Notes: generated by a model from the letters alone, not told the origin. 64,000 nucleotides of DNA from Lachnospiraceae bacterium (GCA_910575775.1 CAJTEY010000001.1:186001-250000); one strand, 5' to 3'; positions 27,487 to 36,341 are shown, counted from the stretch's first letter. Made by a program: numbers and translations.

Positions 27487-28413
27487 CTATTCCATACACC
27501 CCTGCGCAATATAAGCTGTCCCCTCCGCACGCACCTTTTCCTCCACGGCATTGACGCTGCAGCGGCCGCCGTACAAATACACATCGGAAGCCGCACTGAC
27601 ACCGTTTTGCCCGGCAATCACCGAAAGCGTACCGCCGCTTATCTCTATGACGCCCCGGTCGTCCGCACCTTGATTTACCGTGCGAAGCCCGTTTTTCTCA
27701 CTCTCTATACGCACAGACGCATTCTGCATATAAATGCCGTCGTTACCCCGGACGCCGTCGCCTTTGGCCTGCACCGAAAGCGTGCCGTCCAGAAGTTTGA
27801 TTCTGTCTCTGCTGCGGATGCCGTCCTCGTGATAGCCAGTAATATGCAGCGCACCATCCCCGTTGATCGTCAGATCACAGGCACTGTAAAGACAGGCCGG
27901 CGTCTCCTCATAATCCGTGTAATCGGGTGAGTCCGTCAGCACATTTTCCGTGTCTGACACCAGTGTCATAATTACTTTGAACGCCTCCTCCACGCGGAGC
28001 GCCGGACCGTTTGGAGAAGTAATCTCGACCCCAGCCAGATACAGATGCACCAGCTCGTCCTCCTCCGCGTCAATCACAAGCTGACCGTCCAGACTTCCGG
28101 AAATCCACATATCGCCGCCGGCCGAAATAATAACCTCCCCTGCTTCGTAAGCATCCAGATCTGTCTGCTTTGTCTGTTCCATATCCTGCGGCTCTGTCCT
28201 CAAGTCATGCTTCGTTCTCCCGTCCCGCTTCATCCGCACGGTCAGCCAGTCTTCATCCTGCCCTGCCTTTTCCGAAACCGTCTCACCTGATTGGCCTGTC
28301 TGCGCATCCTGCCCGTTTGAGATCCCTTCTCCTGACGCCAAATCCTCACCGGCGCAGGCCGTAAGAAGCATGGCCGCGCACACAGCTGCAGCCGTACAGA
28401 CCGCCCGTCTCAT
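27487..28413 (-). CDS. Lipoprotein with parallel-beta carbohydrate-binding domain (DUF4353-like)
   Basis: 308 aa from the ATG at 28413, which overlaps the stop of the preceding gene (ATGA) and has AGGAAAGCAGG upstream. A signal peptide ends in the lipobox LLTAC, so it is lipid-anchored outside the membrane. After a polar linker (~30-65) come repeated beta-strand rungs such as GGDMWISGSLDGQLVIDAE, NGDGALHITGYHEDGIRSRD and NGLRTVNQGADDRGVIEISGG, separated by strand turns, consistent with a right-handed beta-helix. Such proteins are commonly encoded next to CotH and VTC genes. Ligand unknown. Confidence 0.8.
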   Translation of the reverse strand: MRRAVCTAAAVCAAMLLTACAGEDLASGEGISNGQDAQTGQSGETVSEKAGQDEDWLTVRMKRDGRTKHDLRTEPQDMEQTKQTDLDAYEAGEVIISAGGDMWISGSLDGQLVIDAEEDELVHLYLAGVEITSPNGPALRVEEAFKVIMTLVSDTENVLTDSPDYTDYEETPACLYSACDLTINGDGALHITGYHEDGIRSRDRIKLLDGTLSVQAKGDGVRGNDGIYMQNASVRIESEKNGLRTVNQGADDRGVIEISGGTLSVIAGQNGVSAASDVYLYGGRCSVNAVEEKVRAEGTAYIAQGCME

Positions 28414-28760
28414 GAATCCTGCTTTCCTGCAGGGCGAAAAAACTTCCCTGCACATCGTTCCAGAACGCCAAGCCCGGCCGCCGCAAGAAGCGCCAGCACG
28501 GAATAGCGGAACACAAAGCTGATATCATAAATGGAATAACAGACCGCTTCCCCCAGATAATCCGTGGAAAAACTGACGGTAACCGCGCCTTTCATAAGAT
28601 AGAGCGCCGCGTACACCAGGCAGGCAATGACAAGGTCATGCACCAGCCAGTTGACAGCCGCCCTGCCCGCATCCTTCCAGTCTGCAAGCTCCCTTTCTCC
28701 CGCGATCTTCCATGTAACCATTCCCGGCACAAGCAATAATAGGATAATCATACAAACCAT
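28410..28760 (-). CDS. Small membrane protein of unknown function
   Basis: 116 aa, three hydrophobic helices (about 1-18, 38-60, 78-98) and a short basic tail with FFRPAGKQDS. GGGGAGG lies 12 nt upstream of the ATG and the stop overlaps the next gene's start (ATGA). It is wedged between the CotH gene and the carbohydrate-binding lipoprotein, so is probably an accessory membrane part of that module. No family recognised. Confidence 0.7.
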   Translation of the reverse strand: MVCMIILLLLVPGMVTWKIAGERELADWKDAGRAAVNWLVHDLVIACLVYAALYLMKGAVTVSFSTDYLGEAVCYSIYDISFVFRYSVLALLAAAGLGVLERCAGKFFRPAGKQDS

Positions 28761-28778
28761 ATATAAATATACCTCCCC

Positions 28779-31556
28779 TTACGGTTCCTCCGGCACGAAT
28801 ACCGCCCGCAGGCAGATTCCTTCCTCTGTCACAGCCGCCTCAATCGTTTTCTCCCCGGACTCGTAAGTACCCTGCCAGCCTGCAAACCGATAACCTTCCG
28901 CAGGCACAGCCGTCGCCGTCACGGAATAGTCGGTGAAATAAGTGCCCCGCCACTCCCCGCCTTTCAGATCGGGGGTGATGGTATTCAGGCGGATCGTGCC
29001 CCCCGATGCGCCTGTGTCCTTCATTTCTGACACTCCCGTCATTTCTGACGCATTTGTCATATTGCTAATCTGTAGTATCACTTCCCCGGTCTCCCCGGAA
29101 AGTCCGAGCGCATCTGCAAAGTCGGGCACCACATAGTCTGCCCTCTTCTCATAAAACTCATCTATCACACCGATATTCTCCCAGAAAGTATCCTGGGTAT
29201 ATATCCCGTCGTTAAAGCGGTGGTAACTCTTCTCCATAGGCGCCGCGTAAAGGGCCGCCATCTCATATAGTTTACCATGAACATCCCCGTACGCAAAGTT
29301 TTTATTTGCCATATCCATGAAGGTCAAGGCAAACTGCTGCCGGAACGTTTCGTTTTCTATGAGATTGGACATCAGCGGCGTTGTCAGGGGCGCACCGAAC
29401 CAATGCGACTCCTCCGAAAAGGGATCGGACGCATAAGTGCCCATGCCGTCCTTGTAAATACCTGTGGACTCATCGGTATCGTACACACCCCAGCGCCATC
29501 TCCCATCCTCATAATCGGACGCTCCGTCTTCCTTTCTGCTGCGCCAGCAGCACAGGTTGTTCAGCGGCCAGTCCGTGTTGGCAATATAGATTTCAAAACA
29601 GTAATGGTCTATAAAACTCTGTATATCCATCATCCGTCCGATTTCCCGGTAAGCCTCCGGGTCAGACAGATCCGCCTCGCGGGCATAAGACACCAGCTCC
29701 TGATAAAACGAAAGATCCGTCTCCCTGCCGACAGATACCCGGTTATCCTGCTTCACCACAATGACCTCGTCCTCGGAAAGCCCGTATTTCTCCTCGAAAT
29801 ATCCCGCACTGAAGCGCGACTGCAAATTATAGAGTCCCCAATATTCCCCGTTTAAAAACACAGCGCACGGTTGTCCCGGCTGCGTCTCCAGCTCCCGGTC
29901 CTCCACCAGTGACTGGTTAAACACATCCCGCAGCATAGTCACGTTCGTGTCAATGGATCCCGACGTCCGAAGCATTTTCGACCGCAAACCAAGCACATCC
30001 TCCCCGTACTCCTGCCTTGCATAAAAATTAAATCCCTTCTGCCGGAGATTTCTGGACGATCCGCCACGTACTCTGACGCCGATCCGCTCCTCACCCAGAA
30101 GCTTCCCATCGGCATCAAAAAGCGCCGCCGTAACCGGCCGTTCCTTCGTCTTATCGGAATGGGTATAATTCGCCATAAAGGAACGCCAGACCACGCTGCC
30201 GTAATCCCAGGAACGTCCCTGCCCCCGGTATTCCTCCTGTTTCCGATAATCCCTGTAATTTACAAGCCATGCCCGATAGTCATCGCCCAGCATATAGATG
30301 CCCCGGTCCTCGGAAAAGAAATCCTCCGGCGCCACCGTCAAAGACAGCGTCATCACATTCTCATATCCCGCCTTTTCCCCGAATCCCACAAAATATACCG
30401 CCGATGCGGTTTCACTGACCTCTCCGGCTTTGTTGACTGCAGCCGCTTTCACCACCGTTCCCTTGTCAATGCGGTTCTCCGGCCGGTAATCCCCGTCCTG
30501 GGAAATGCCCGCAATAGCGGCGTAACAGTTCTCCCTGGCGCTGCCGTCCTCTATGACGACCGGCTCCGTGTAAAGCGTCGATTCCGTCGTCGGCTCGCTC
30601 CCGTCCGTGGTATAATAAATGCGCTGCCCCTGCCCTGCCGCCAAAGACAATGTAAAAGGCTGCCCATAAAAACCGCTTGCCGCCGAAAAGGAAGGCTTTT
30701 CCAGTGTGGGAAGCACATATGCCCTCAGACCTTCGTTTCCCTCCCCCGGACTTCCGTTTTTGACAAGGCTCCACGTATCTTTTCCGTCTTTCTGCCTGGC
30801 ATAGGAAATATCCGCCGCCAGAGGAGGCACATCCACCTTGTCCACCGTATTCCCGCTGCCGTCCGCAAGCGTCAGCGTTTCCCCCGCTTCATTCAAGCGA
30901 ATTCCCAGATAATAGCATACTTCCCCGCTCTCCTCGTTCTCACTGCGCCCGGCAGCGCCGTCCGCAAACAGCAGGAGGTATGAGCGGGGTCCGATCACCA
31001 TTTCATGCAGACGGGTATTTTCCGAAAGCTCCTCCTGATCCGTCAGATACCATCCGTCCAGCGATACCGCCGCGAAAGACGGATTGTATAATTCAATATA
31101 ATCACTGCTTTTTCCCCTGTGATCCAGCACAAGGCTCAGGTTATGGGCGCATACCTCGTTAATCACGACATGGCGCTTCGCGTAATCGTCATAGGCTATT
31201 CCCGCAAGCACAACGGCCCACAGGCCGGTAAAGACAAGCAGAAGCTTCCGCCCTCTAGCGTCGGCGCCAGATCCCCTTTGGCGTCGAAACATCCCCAGAA
31301 CAAACGAGAAGCCGTATGTTCCCGCAAAGCAGAAAACATACAGCAACACGTCCCCCTGATATTTGACCAGAAAATCACCATCGCCGAACAGCGCATACAG
31401 GATGCCGGAGACAGCCGCCAGAATCAGAAACGCATAGCACAGCGTATCCGCCGCAAGCTGCAGCGGATTTTTCTTTTCCCCGTTCCCGCACCGCAGGACA
31501 GCCGCTATATAACCAGGTATGATAAACAATATAATGCTCGATAGAAATTGCCCCAT
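28779..31556 (-). CDS. Polytopic membrane protein with lamin-tail, chitobiase-like and CotH kinase domains
   Basis: 925 aa. Four transmembrane helices (about 2-22, 33-55, 70-90, 105-122) precede an extracellular part: lamin-tail domain (~128-245; VINEVCAHN, SDYIELYN, LDGWYLTD), a chitobiase C-terminal-like beta domain (~285-390; YYTTDGSEPTTESTLYTEP), CotH kinase domain (~400-800; VRVRGGSSRN, LNGEYWGLYNL, WPLNNLCCWR, WRWGVYDTD) and a Listeria-Bacteroides-type repeat (~845-920; YRFAGWQGTY). CotH proteins in Bacillus spores are atypical protein kinases. The start is 9 nt past the rmlB stop with AAAGGTG as binding site, so it is the second gene of the rml unit. Target unknown. Confidence 0.87.
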   Translation of the reverse strand: MGQFLSSIILFIIPGYIAAVLRCGNGEKKNPLQLAADTLCYAFLILAAVSGILYALFGDGDFLVKYQGDVLLYVFCFAGTYGFSFVLGMFRRQRGSGADARGRKLLLVFTGLWAVVLAGIAYDDYAKRHVVINEVCAHNLSLVLDHRGKSSDYIELYNPSFAAVSLDGWYLTDQEELSENTRLHEMVIGPRSYLLLFADGAAGRSENEESGEVCYYLGIRLNEAGETLTLADGSGNTVDKVDVPPLAADISYARQKDGKDTWSLVKNGSPGEGNEGLRAYVLPTLEKPSFSAASGFYGQPFTLSLAAGQGQRIYYTTDGSEPTTESTLYTEPVVIEDGSARENCYAAIAGISQDGDYRPENRIDKGTVVKAAAVNKAGEVSETASAVYFVGFGEKAGYENVMTLSLTVAPEDFFSEDRGIYMLGDDYRAWLVNYRDYRKQEEYRGQGRSWDYGSVVWRSFMANYTHSDKTKERPVTAALFDADGKLLGEERIGVRVRGGSSRNLRQKGFNFYARQEYGEDVLGLRSKMLRTSGSIDTNVTMLRDVFNQSLVEDRELETQPGQPCAVFLNGEYWGLYNLQSRFSAGYFEEKYGLSEDEVIVVKQDNRVSVGRETDLSFYQELVSYAREADLSDPEAYREIGRMMDIQSFIDHYCFEIYIANTDWPLNNLCCWRSRKEDGASDYEDGRWRWGVYDTDESTGIYKDGMGTYASDPFSEESHWFGAPLTTPLMSNLIENETFRQQFALTFMDMANKNFAYGDVHGKLYEMAALYAAPMEKSYHRFNDGIYTQDTFWENIGVIDEFYEKRADYVVPDFADALGLSGETGEVILQISNMTNASEMTGVSEMKDTGASGGTIRLNTITPDLKGGEWRGTYFTDYSVTATAVPAEGYRFAGWQGTYESGEKTIEAAVTEEGICLRAVFVPEEP

Positions 31557-31565
31557 ATCACACCT

Positions 31566-32648
31566 TTACTCCGCCTGATACATCTCCTCATAATACTTCT
31601 GGTAATCGCCGCTGGTCACGTTCTTCATCCAGTCCTCATGGGCAAAATACCACTCGATGGTACGGCGGATGCCATCCTTAAACATCGTCTCCGGCTCCCA
31701 TCCGATCTCCTCCCTGATCTTGTCAGGCGCGATCGCATAACGCCTGTCATGCCCCTTGCGGTCCTCCACATACGTAATCAGATCCTCCGTCAGATGCGTT
31801 CTTCTTGCATCCGTCTCCGGGAGCATGTCACGGAGTGTCTCTATGATAATCTTCACGATCTCTATATTCTGCTTTTCATTGTGTCCGCCCACATTGTACG
31901 TTTCAAAAAGCCGTCCTTTCTCCTGCACCATGTCGATGGCCTTGGCGTGATCCTCCACATAGAGCCAGTCACGCACGTTTTTGCCGTCCCCGTAGACAGG
32001 AAGCTTCTTGCCCTGCAGTGCATTGTTGATGATCAGGGGAATCAGCTTCTCCGGGAACTGATACGGCCCGTAATTGTTGGAACAGTTTGTAATGTTAGCC
32101 GGGAAATGATAGGTGTCCATATAGGCCCTCACCAGCATATCTGACCCCGCCTTGCTTGCGGAATAAGGGCTGTGAGGCGCATAGGGCGTCGTCTCGTAAA
32201 AATACCCTCCGTCCTCCTCAAGGGAACCGTACACCTCGTCGGTGGACACATGCAGAAAACGCCTGTCCTCCTTAAAACTGCCATCCGGCAGTTCCCACGC
32301 CGCTTTCGCGCAGTTTAACATCACGGCTGTCCCGTACACGTTCGTCTGCACGAACACCTCTGGATTTTTGATGCTTCTGTCCACATGGCTCTCCGCCGCG
32401 AAATGGACAACCCTGTCTATCTCATTTTCGGCAAAAATTTTCTCGATGGCCGCCTTGTCGCAAATATCCGCCTTGATGAAGGTGTAGTTGTCCCTGCTCT
32501 CCACCTCCTTCAGATTTTCCGGGTTGCCCGCATAAGTCAGCGCATCTACATTGATGATGCGGATGGAATCGCCGTATTTCCCAAACATGTAATGAATATA
32601 GTTGGAGCCGATAAATCCGGCGCCGCCTGTTACCAGATATGTCTTCAT
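31566..32648 (-). CDS. rfbB: dTDP-glucose 4,6-dehydratase
   Basis: Second step of dTDP-rhamnose synthesis; makes dTDP-4-keto-6-deoxyglucose. 360 aa. Rossmann motif TGGAGFIGSNYIHYM, HFAAESHVDRSI, STDEVYGSLEE (catalytic Asp-Glu) and the YSASKAGSD short-chain dehydrogenase Tyr/Lys pair are all present. It is the first gene of the long minus-strand unit, behind promoter 32699-32727. Also called rmlB. The fourth gene of the pathway, rmlD, is not in the window. Confidence 0.97.
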   Translation of the reverse strand: MKTYLVTGGAGFIGSNYIHYMFGKYGDSIRIINVDALTYAGNPENLKEVESRDNYTFIKADICDKAAIEKIFAENEIDRVVHFAAESHVDRSIKNPEVFVQTNVYGTAVMLNCAKAAWELPDGSFKEDRRFLHVSTDEVYGSLEEDGGYFYETTPYAPHSPYSASKAGSDMLVRAYMDTYHFPANITNCSNNYGPYQFPEKLIPLIINNALQGKKLPVYGDGKNVRDWLYVEDHAKAIDMVQEKGRLFETYNVGGHNEKQNIEIVKIIIETLRDMLPETDARRTHLTEDLITYVEDRKGHDRRYAIAPDKIREEIGWEPETMFKDGIRRTIEWYFAHEDWMKNVTSGDYQKYYEEMYQAE

Positions 32649-32698
32649 CCGTTTTACCCCCTGTCTCTTTTATGAAAAATTCTTTTCATTCCTGTTAT

Positions 32699-32727
32699 AT
32701 TATCCGTGAAGCCTCATAAAAATGCAA
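32699..32727 (-). promoter_or_regulatory. Promoter of the rmlB transcription unit
   Basis: TTGCAT (32722-32727), 17-nt spacer, GATAAT (32699-32704) on the minus strand, about 50 nt ahead of the rmlB start; GGGGG precedes the start codon. Confidence 0.65.
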
Positions 32728-32740
32728 GCACCGCCACACC

Positions 32741-35638
32741 TTAATAATTTACATAGCTTATATTCATATCCACATTCGTGCTGATGCCGCTGACCTTTCC
32801 CTTCGAAGAATACTGCCACAGATCATAGCGGGTTGCCGTATATGTCGGTGCGCTTGCGTACTGCGCGAGCCACAGCTTATAGCTCGTCAGGCTCGCCGTA
32901 TTGATCTTTTCGGTAAACCACGTCTTATTCGCATAAATCCCCGCCGATATCCCGGAATTCTGCACTGTCTGACAGAATGTCCTGCAAACTGCGGTTCTGG
33001 TATCGCGGCTGATACCGTCAGCCCTGCCGCCGCTTGCCTCCACGTCGAGGAAAAGCGGGTAATTCAGGCCGTAGCCCTTCACCAGATCAATCGCCATGGA
33101 TGCCTCCTCCACGGCTTCCACCTCGTTGACCGCCTGACTGAAGAAGTACGCTCCCACCTTAAGGCCCGCCGCCTTTGCACCTTTGATATTGCTTCTGAAC
33201 TTCGGGTCCTCCACCAGCACGCCCGTGGAGTAACCGCGGTAGCCGCAGCGGATGATCACATAAGAAACACCGGAGTTTTTCACTGCGTTCCAGTCAATAT
33301 TGCCGTTGTGCTTGGACACGTCAATTCCCATGGCACCCGAGCTTTTTGCCAGTTTTCCGTCGCTGCCGAAGCTGTATTTTGCACCCTGGATAACTTGTTC
33401 ACCTGTTACATAATTTCCGTTTTTATCATAAAAATAAACATGTCCGTCAATGGTCTGCCACCCGGTATACTTATATGCCGATGCCGTCGTCCCTTTTCCC
33501 TTTTTATAAAAAGTTTCCCGTTTTCCGTAATCCTCGTAAGTCGCTTCTACATACTCTTTATTAGAATTGCGATAGTAAAGCTGATTGCCGTCCTTGTCCT
33601 TCAGTTTTGTGTTTTTGTCAATCTCAACGTCCTCTTTCACCACCTTGATCTTGAAGGATTCTTTGATATCATCAACGTCTTCCGGGTTCTTGCAGACGGC
33701 CCGGATCTTCACCTCGCCCTCAGCGACACCCGTAACCTCGCCCTTCTCATTTACCGTTGCTATCTTTTCTTCGTCGCTGCTCCAGGTAACCTTGCCGCCT
33801 TTGGGATTTGTCTCCGCCGTCAAAGTCACCTTTTTTCCAACCTTGACTTCACTTTCGCCGCTTATGGACAGTTTGGTATAGACCTTCTGCTCCTCCTTAT
33901 CCTTATCTTTGTCCTTATCTTTGTCTTTATCTTTATCTTTATCCTTGTCCTTGTCGTTGTCTTTATCCTTATCTTTATCGGCATCCTCTTCCTTATTCTC
34001 ATCGTCCTTCTTGTCCGAATCCTCTTCCCCGGAATCTTTCACCATAACGGAGCAGTTAAATTCCTGAATCATGCTCCCCACGACCACACGCGCCGTGACG
34101 GTGGCGCTGCCTGTCCCAACTGCCGTAACCGTGCCGCCTTCCACCGTTGCGACAGAGGTATCTGAAACGCTCCACTCCACGGAATACTCCACCTGGCTGC
34201 TGCTGACAGATATCTTCAGGGAATCGCTCTTTCCTTTTTCAAGTGTCAGACTGTCCTTATTGATGGATACCTGCACGTCGGCATAGGGATCATCCCCTCC
34301 GTCTTCTACCATCTTCCGAAACGCACTGCCTGTCTTCCACGGATCCGCAATGTTCTCCATGGGCACCTTCTCGTACTCCGCTGTCTCCTCTCCGATCGGC
34401 GTCTTTGTGGACTCCACCCATTCCACCGTATCCTTCAGGGCGGATTCCACCACGGTATTCTGCTGGGTGGCTTCCTCCTTGGCCACATTGATTTCCGCCT
34501 CGGTCTTCACCTCGTCCGCCACATCCACTTTCTGATAAGCGATCTTGTCCGTCACCTTGACGCTGCTGCTCTTCGATGGGAGCGTATACTTTTCTGCGGC
34601 CGCGCCGGATAACGGCAGGATCCTGACATCATATGTACCGGCAGCAATCTCCGTCTGGTAAATCACACCGTCCTTATCGTCATCCTTCCACTGAAAGCTC
34701 TTCGCCCCGGAAACTTCCACTTCAAAGGGCACGCCACCGATCAGCTTGCCTGTCTCTTTATTGACAAACTTAATCTTCATATCCGAAAGGATTGAGGTCA
34801 GGTGAAGCTCTACCCCCACTTCTCCCTTCTGATCCTCGTGATCCTTCTCTTCCTGCTCCTTTTCGGACTCCTCTCCCGATTCCTCTTCCTCCACATTGAT
34901 CATACCGCCAAGTCTCGCGGACTCCGACACCGCCAGAAGACCGCTCTCCCCGATCACGGAAATGCCCTCGATCTCCTCTCCCATATCGGCAAAAGTTTCC
35001 ACCTGTTTCTCCACGGATTTTGCATGGACATAGATGCCGCCGGTAGCTATCGCGCCAACCAGCACCAGAATTCCCAGAAGGGCCACGGCCACATCCAGCG
35101 CGCTCATCTCACCGATAAAGTACATCAGACGGGCAGCAAAGCCGTCATCCTCATCGTAGTCGTCATCATCGTAATCGTCGTCTTCATAGTCCTCATCATC
35201 GTAATCATCGTCTTCATAGTCCTCGTCTTCGTAGTCGTCGTCCTCATAGTCCTCGTCTTCGTAGTCGTCGTCCTCATAGTCCTCGTCTTCGTAGTCGCCG
35301 TCCTCATAGTCCCCGTCTTCGTAGTCGTCGTCTTCATAATCCTCGTCTTCGTAGTCGTCATCCTCATAGTCCTCGTCTTCGTAGTCCTCGTCCTCGTAAT
35401 CTTCTTCCACGCGACGGACAGGACGGGCTTTCTCGGACACACTTTTCCCGTATTTTGGGGGATGGGTTCGCTGATAAGCTTCAATCATTTCATCATCAAG
35501 ACTCAAAAACTCCAGTGTATCCTCAGTCACACTGTCAAAATCCTCATCATCAAACCGGTCATCCTCCAGCAGATCCTCAAACCGAACGGATCTGTGATGA
35601 TTTTCCGTATGTTTCCTCTTATTTTTCTTATTTTGCAT
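32741..35638 (-). CDS. Large GH25 muramidase with acidic Tyr-repeat tail, Big_2 domains and wall-binding repeat
   Basis: 965 aa from the ATG at 35638 (GGGAG upstream; an in-frame GTG at 35650 would contain it). Order: basic head; acidic cytoplasmic repeat of DYEDx units (~78-164); transmembrane helix (~181-203); Ig-like beta domain shared with the other GH25; a bacterial Ig-like (Big_2) domain; a Lys-Asp low-complexity run; a second Big_2 domain; choline-binding-like strands (TGWQTIDGHVYFYDKNG); and GH25 at the C-terminus (GIDVSKHNGNIDW, FLDVEAS). It is a type II membrane protein with the muramidase outside. It has a perfect promoter and is followed by rmlB. Confidence 0.9.
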   Translation of the reverse strand: MQNKKNKRKHTENHHRSVRFEDLLEDDRFDDEDFDSVTEDTLEFLSLDDEMIEAYQRTHPPKYGKSVSEKARPVRRVEEDYEDEDYEDEDYEDDDYEDEDYEDDDYEDGDYEDGDYEDEDYEDDDYEDEDYEDDDYEDEDYEDDDYDDEDYEDDDYDDDDYDEDDGFAARLMYFIGEMSALDVAVALLGILVLVGAIATGGIYVHAKSVEKQVETFADMGEEIEGISVIGESGLLAVSESARLGGMINVEEEESGEESEKEQEEKDHEDQKGEVGVELHLTSILSDMKIKFVNKETGKLIGGVPFEVEVSGAKSFQWKDDDKDGVIYQTEIAAGTYDVRILPLSGAAAEKYTLPSKSSSVKVTDKIAYQKVDVADEVKTEAEINVAKEEATQQNTVVESALKDTVEWVESTKTPIGEETAEYEKVPMENIADPWKTGSAFRKMVEDGGDDPYADVQVSINKDSLTLEKGKSDSLKISVSSSQVEYSVEWSVSDTSVATVEGGTVTAVGTGSATVTARVVVGSMIQEFNCSVMVKDSGEEDSDKKDDENKEEDADKDKDKDNDKDKDKDKDKDKDKDKDKDKEEQKVYTKLSISGESEVKVGKKVTLTAETNPKGGKVTWSSDEEKIATVNEKGEVTGVAEGEVKIRAVCKNPEDVDDIKESFKIKVVKEDVEIDKNTKLKDKDGNQLYYRNSNKEYVEATYEDYGKRETFYKKGKGTTASAYKYTGWQTIDGHVYFYDKNGNYVTGEQVIQGAKYSFGSDGKLAKSSGAMGIDVSKHNGNIDWNAVKNSGVSYVIIRCGYRGYSTGVLVEDPKFRSNIKGAKAAGLKVGAYFFSQAVNEVEAVEEASMAIDLVKGYGLNYPLFLDVEASGGRADGISRDTRTAVCRTFCQTVQNSGISAGIYANKTWFTEKINTASLTSYKLWLAQYASAPTYTATRYDLWQYSSKGKVSGISTNVDMNISYVNY
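33896..33981 (-). repeat. Hexanucleotide repeat encoding a Lys-Asp run
   Basis: About fourteen AARGAY-type hexamers encode (KD)n with one ND, forming a charged linker between two Big_2 domains of the GH25 protein. Confidence 0.8.
35147..35407 (-). repeat. 15-bp tandem repeat encoding DYEDx units
   Basis: About seventeen 15-nt units, often pairing as 30-nt units, encode DYEDE/DYEDD/DYEDG/DYDDD pentapeptides in the cytoplasmic tail of the GH25 protein. Confidence 0.9.
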
Positions 35639-35713
35639 TACCGCTCCCACCTTACTTTTTCTTGACTATTCGTCTATGTTTATGTAAACCTCTATTCAAA
35701 ATAATTCTTTGAA

Positions 35714-35742
35714 ATTATAGCACAAAAACAGCGTAATATCAA
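35714..35742 (-). promoter_or_regulatory. Strong promoter of the 965-aa GH25 gene
   Basis: TTGATA (35737-35742), 17-nt spacer, perfect TATAAT (35714-35719) on the minus strand. The 317-nt divergent spacer 35639-35955 holds this and the plus-strand promoter; nothing else was seen. Confidence 0.85.
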
Positions 35743-35875
35743 GATTTTTGTCGTGTCCGCAGGTGCGTCGGATTATGTAAATTGACACTCTCTGCCGTAT
35801 TTACGCCTTTTCCGCGATAATTGCGCGATATTTTACACCCATATTATGGCATTTCTCGCTAATATGCGCTTGACT

Positions 35876-35903
35876 TTGACCGCTCCAACTGACACAATAT
35901 AAG
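35876..35903 (+). promoter_or_regulatory. Promoter of the zinc-ribbon gene
   Basis: TTGACC (35876-35881), 16-nt spacer, TATAAG (35898-35903), about 50 nt ahead of the start codon. An overlapping TTGACT/CACAAT pair also exists. Confidence 0.7.
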
Positions 35904-35955
35904 GGCAACAGACAAACGGTTACCTTACAGGGATCAATGGAAAAGGGGAATTTTC

Positions 35956-36279
35956 ATGATGTACATGCATTACTGTAAGCGTTGCCAGCGAGTTCACATG
36001 TTAAATGGGCATAAACAGTTTTGTCCCAGATGTCAGGGAACGATTACCGAGCTTAAACTCAGTTATCTGGATTATGCCTCTATGGATGAATCGCAGAGAG
36101 TTTCTTTTACGGTCTGCTGTGCCGACGATGAGCAGCTCAGGAAACTGAGCACTACATATCGGATGTACAAGTACAGCAAATGGTATAAAGAACTGCAGCG
36201 GCAGCTTGCGCAGCCGGCGATCCATTCTTACGCCGCACCGAAACCGTGCCCGCTGGAAAACGCCGTATCCATCGTGTGA
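35956..36279 (+). CDS. Small zinc-ribbon protein, function unknown
   Basis: 107 aa. The N-terminus carries a four-Cys zinc ribbon (HYCKRCQRVH, FCPRCQG) followed by a helical region rich in Tyr/Lys/Gln (YRMYKYSKWYKELQRQL) and a CCADDEQ segment. AAAAGGGG lies ahead of the clustered ATGs (35956, 35959 and 35965 are all possible starts). It is transcribed alone from a good promoter and ends in a terminator at 36297-36341. It resembles short conserved hypothetical proteins of Clostridia; no function can be assigned. Confidence 0.78.
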   Translation: MMYMHYCKRCQRVHMLNGHKQFCPRCQGTITELKLSYLDYASMDESQRVSFTVCCADDEQLRKLSTTYRMYKYSKWYKELQRQLAQPAIHSYAAPKPCPLENAVSIV

Positions 36280-36296
36280 TACGAAAACAGAGAAGA

Positions 36297-36341
36297 AGAG
36301 CGCAGATCGAAGTCTTCGGATTCCGGGCAGCGCTCTCTTTC
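36297..36341 (+). terminator. Terminator after the zinc-ribbon gene
   Basis: AGAGCGC (36297-36303) pairs with GCGCTCT (36330-36336), with a small inner hairpin and a following CTTTCT tract. Confidence 0.55.

Noticed and set aside
32671-32687. TGAAAA/TTTTCA palindrome in the rmlB leader as an operator.
   Set aside because: AT-rich 6-bp palindrome of a kind expected by chance in a leader; no second copy seen.
35147-35407. Possible CRISPR-like repeat array.
   Set aside because: Units are contiguous 15-bp coding repeats with no spacers, in frame with a real protein.
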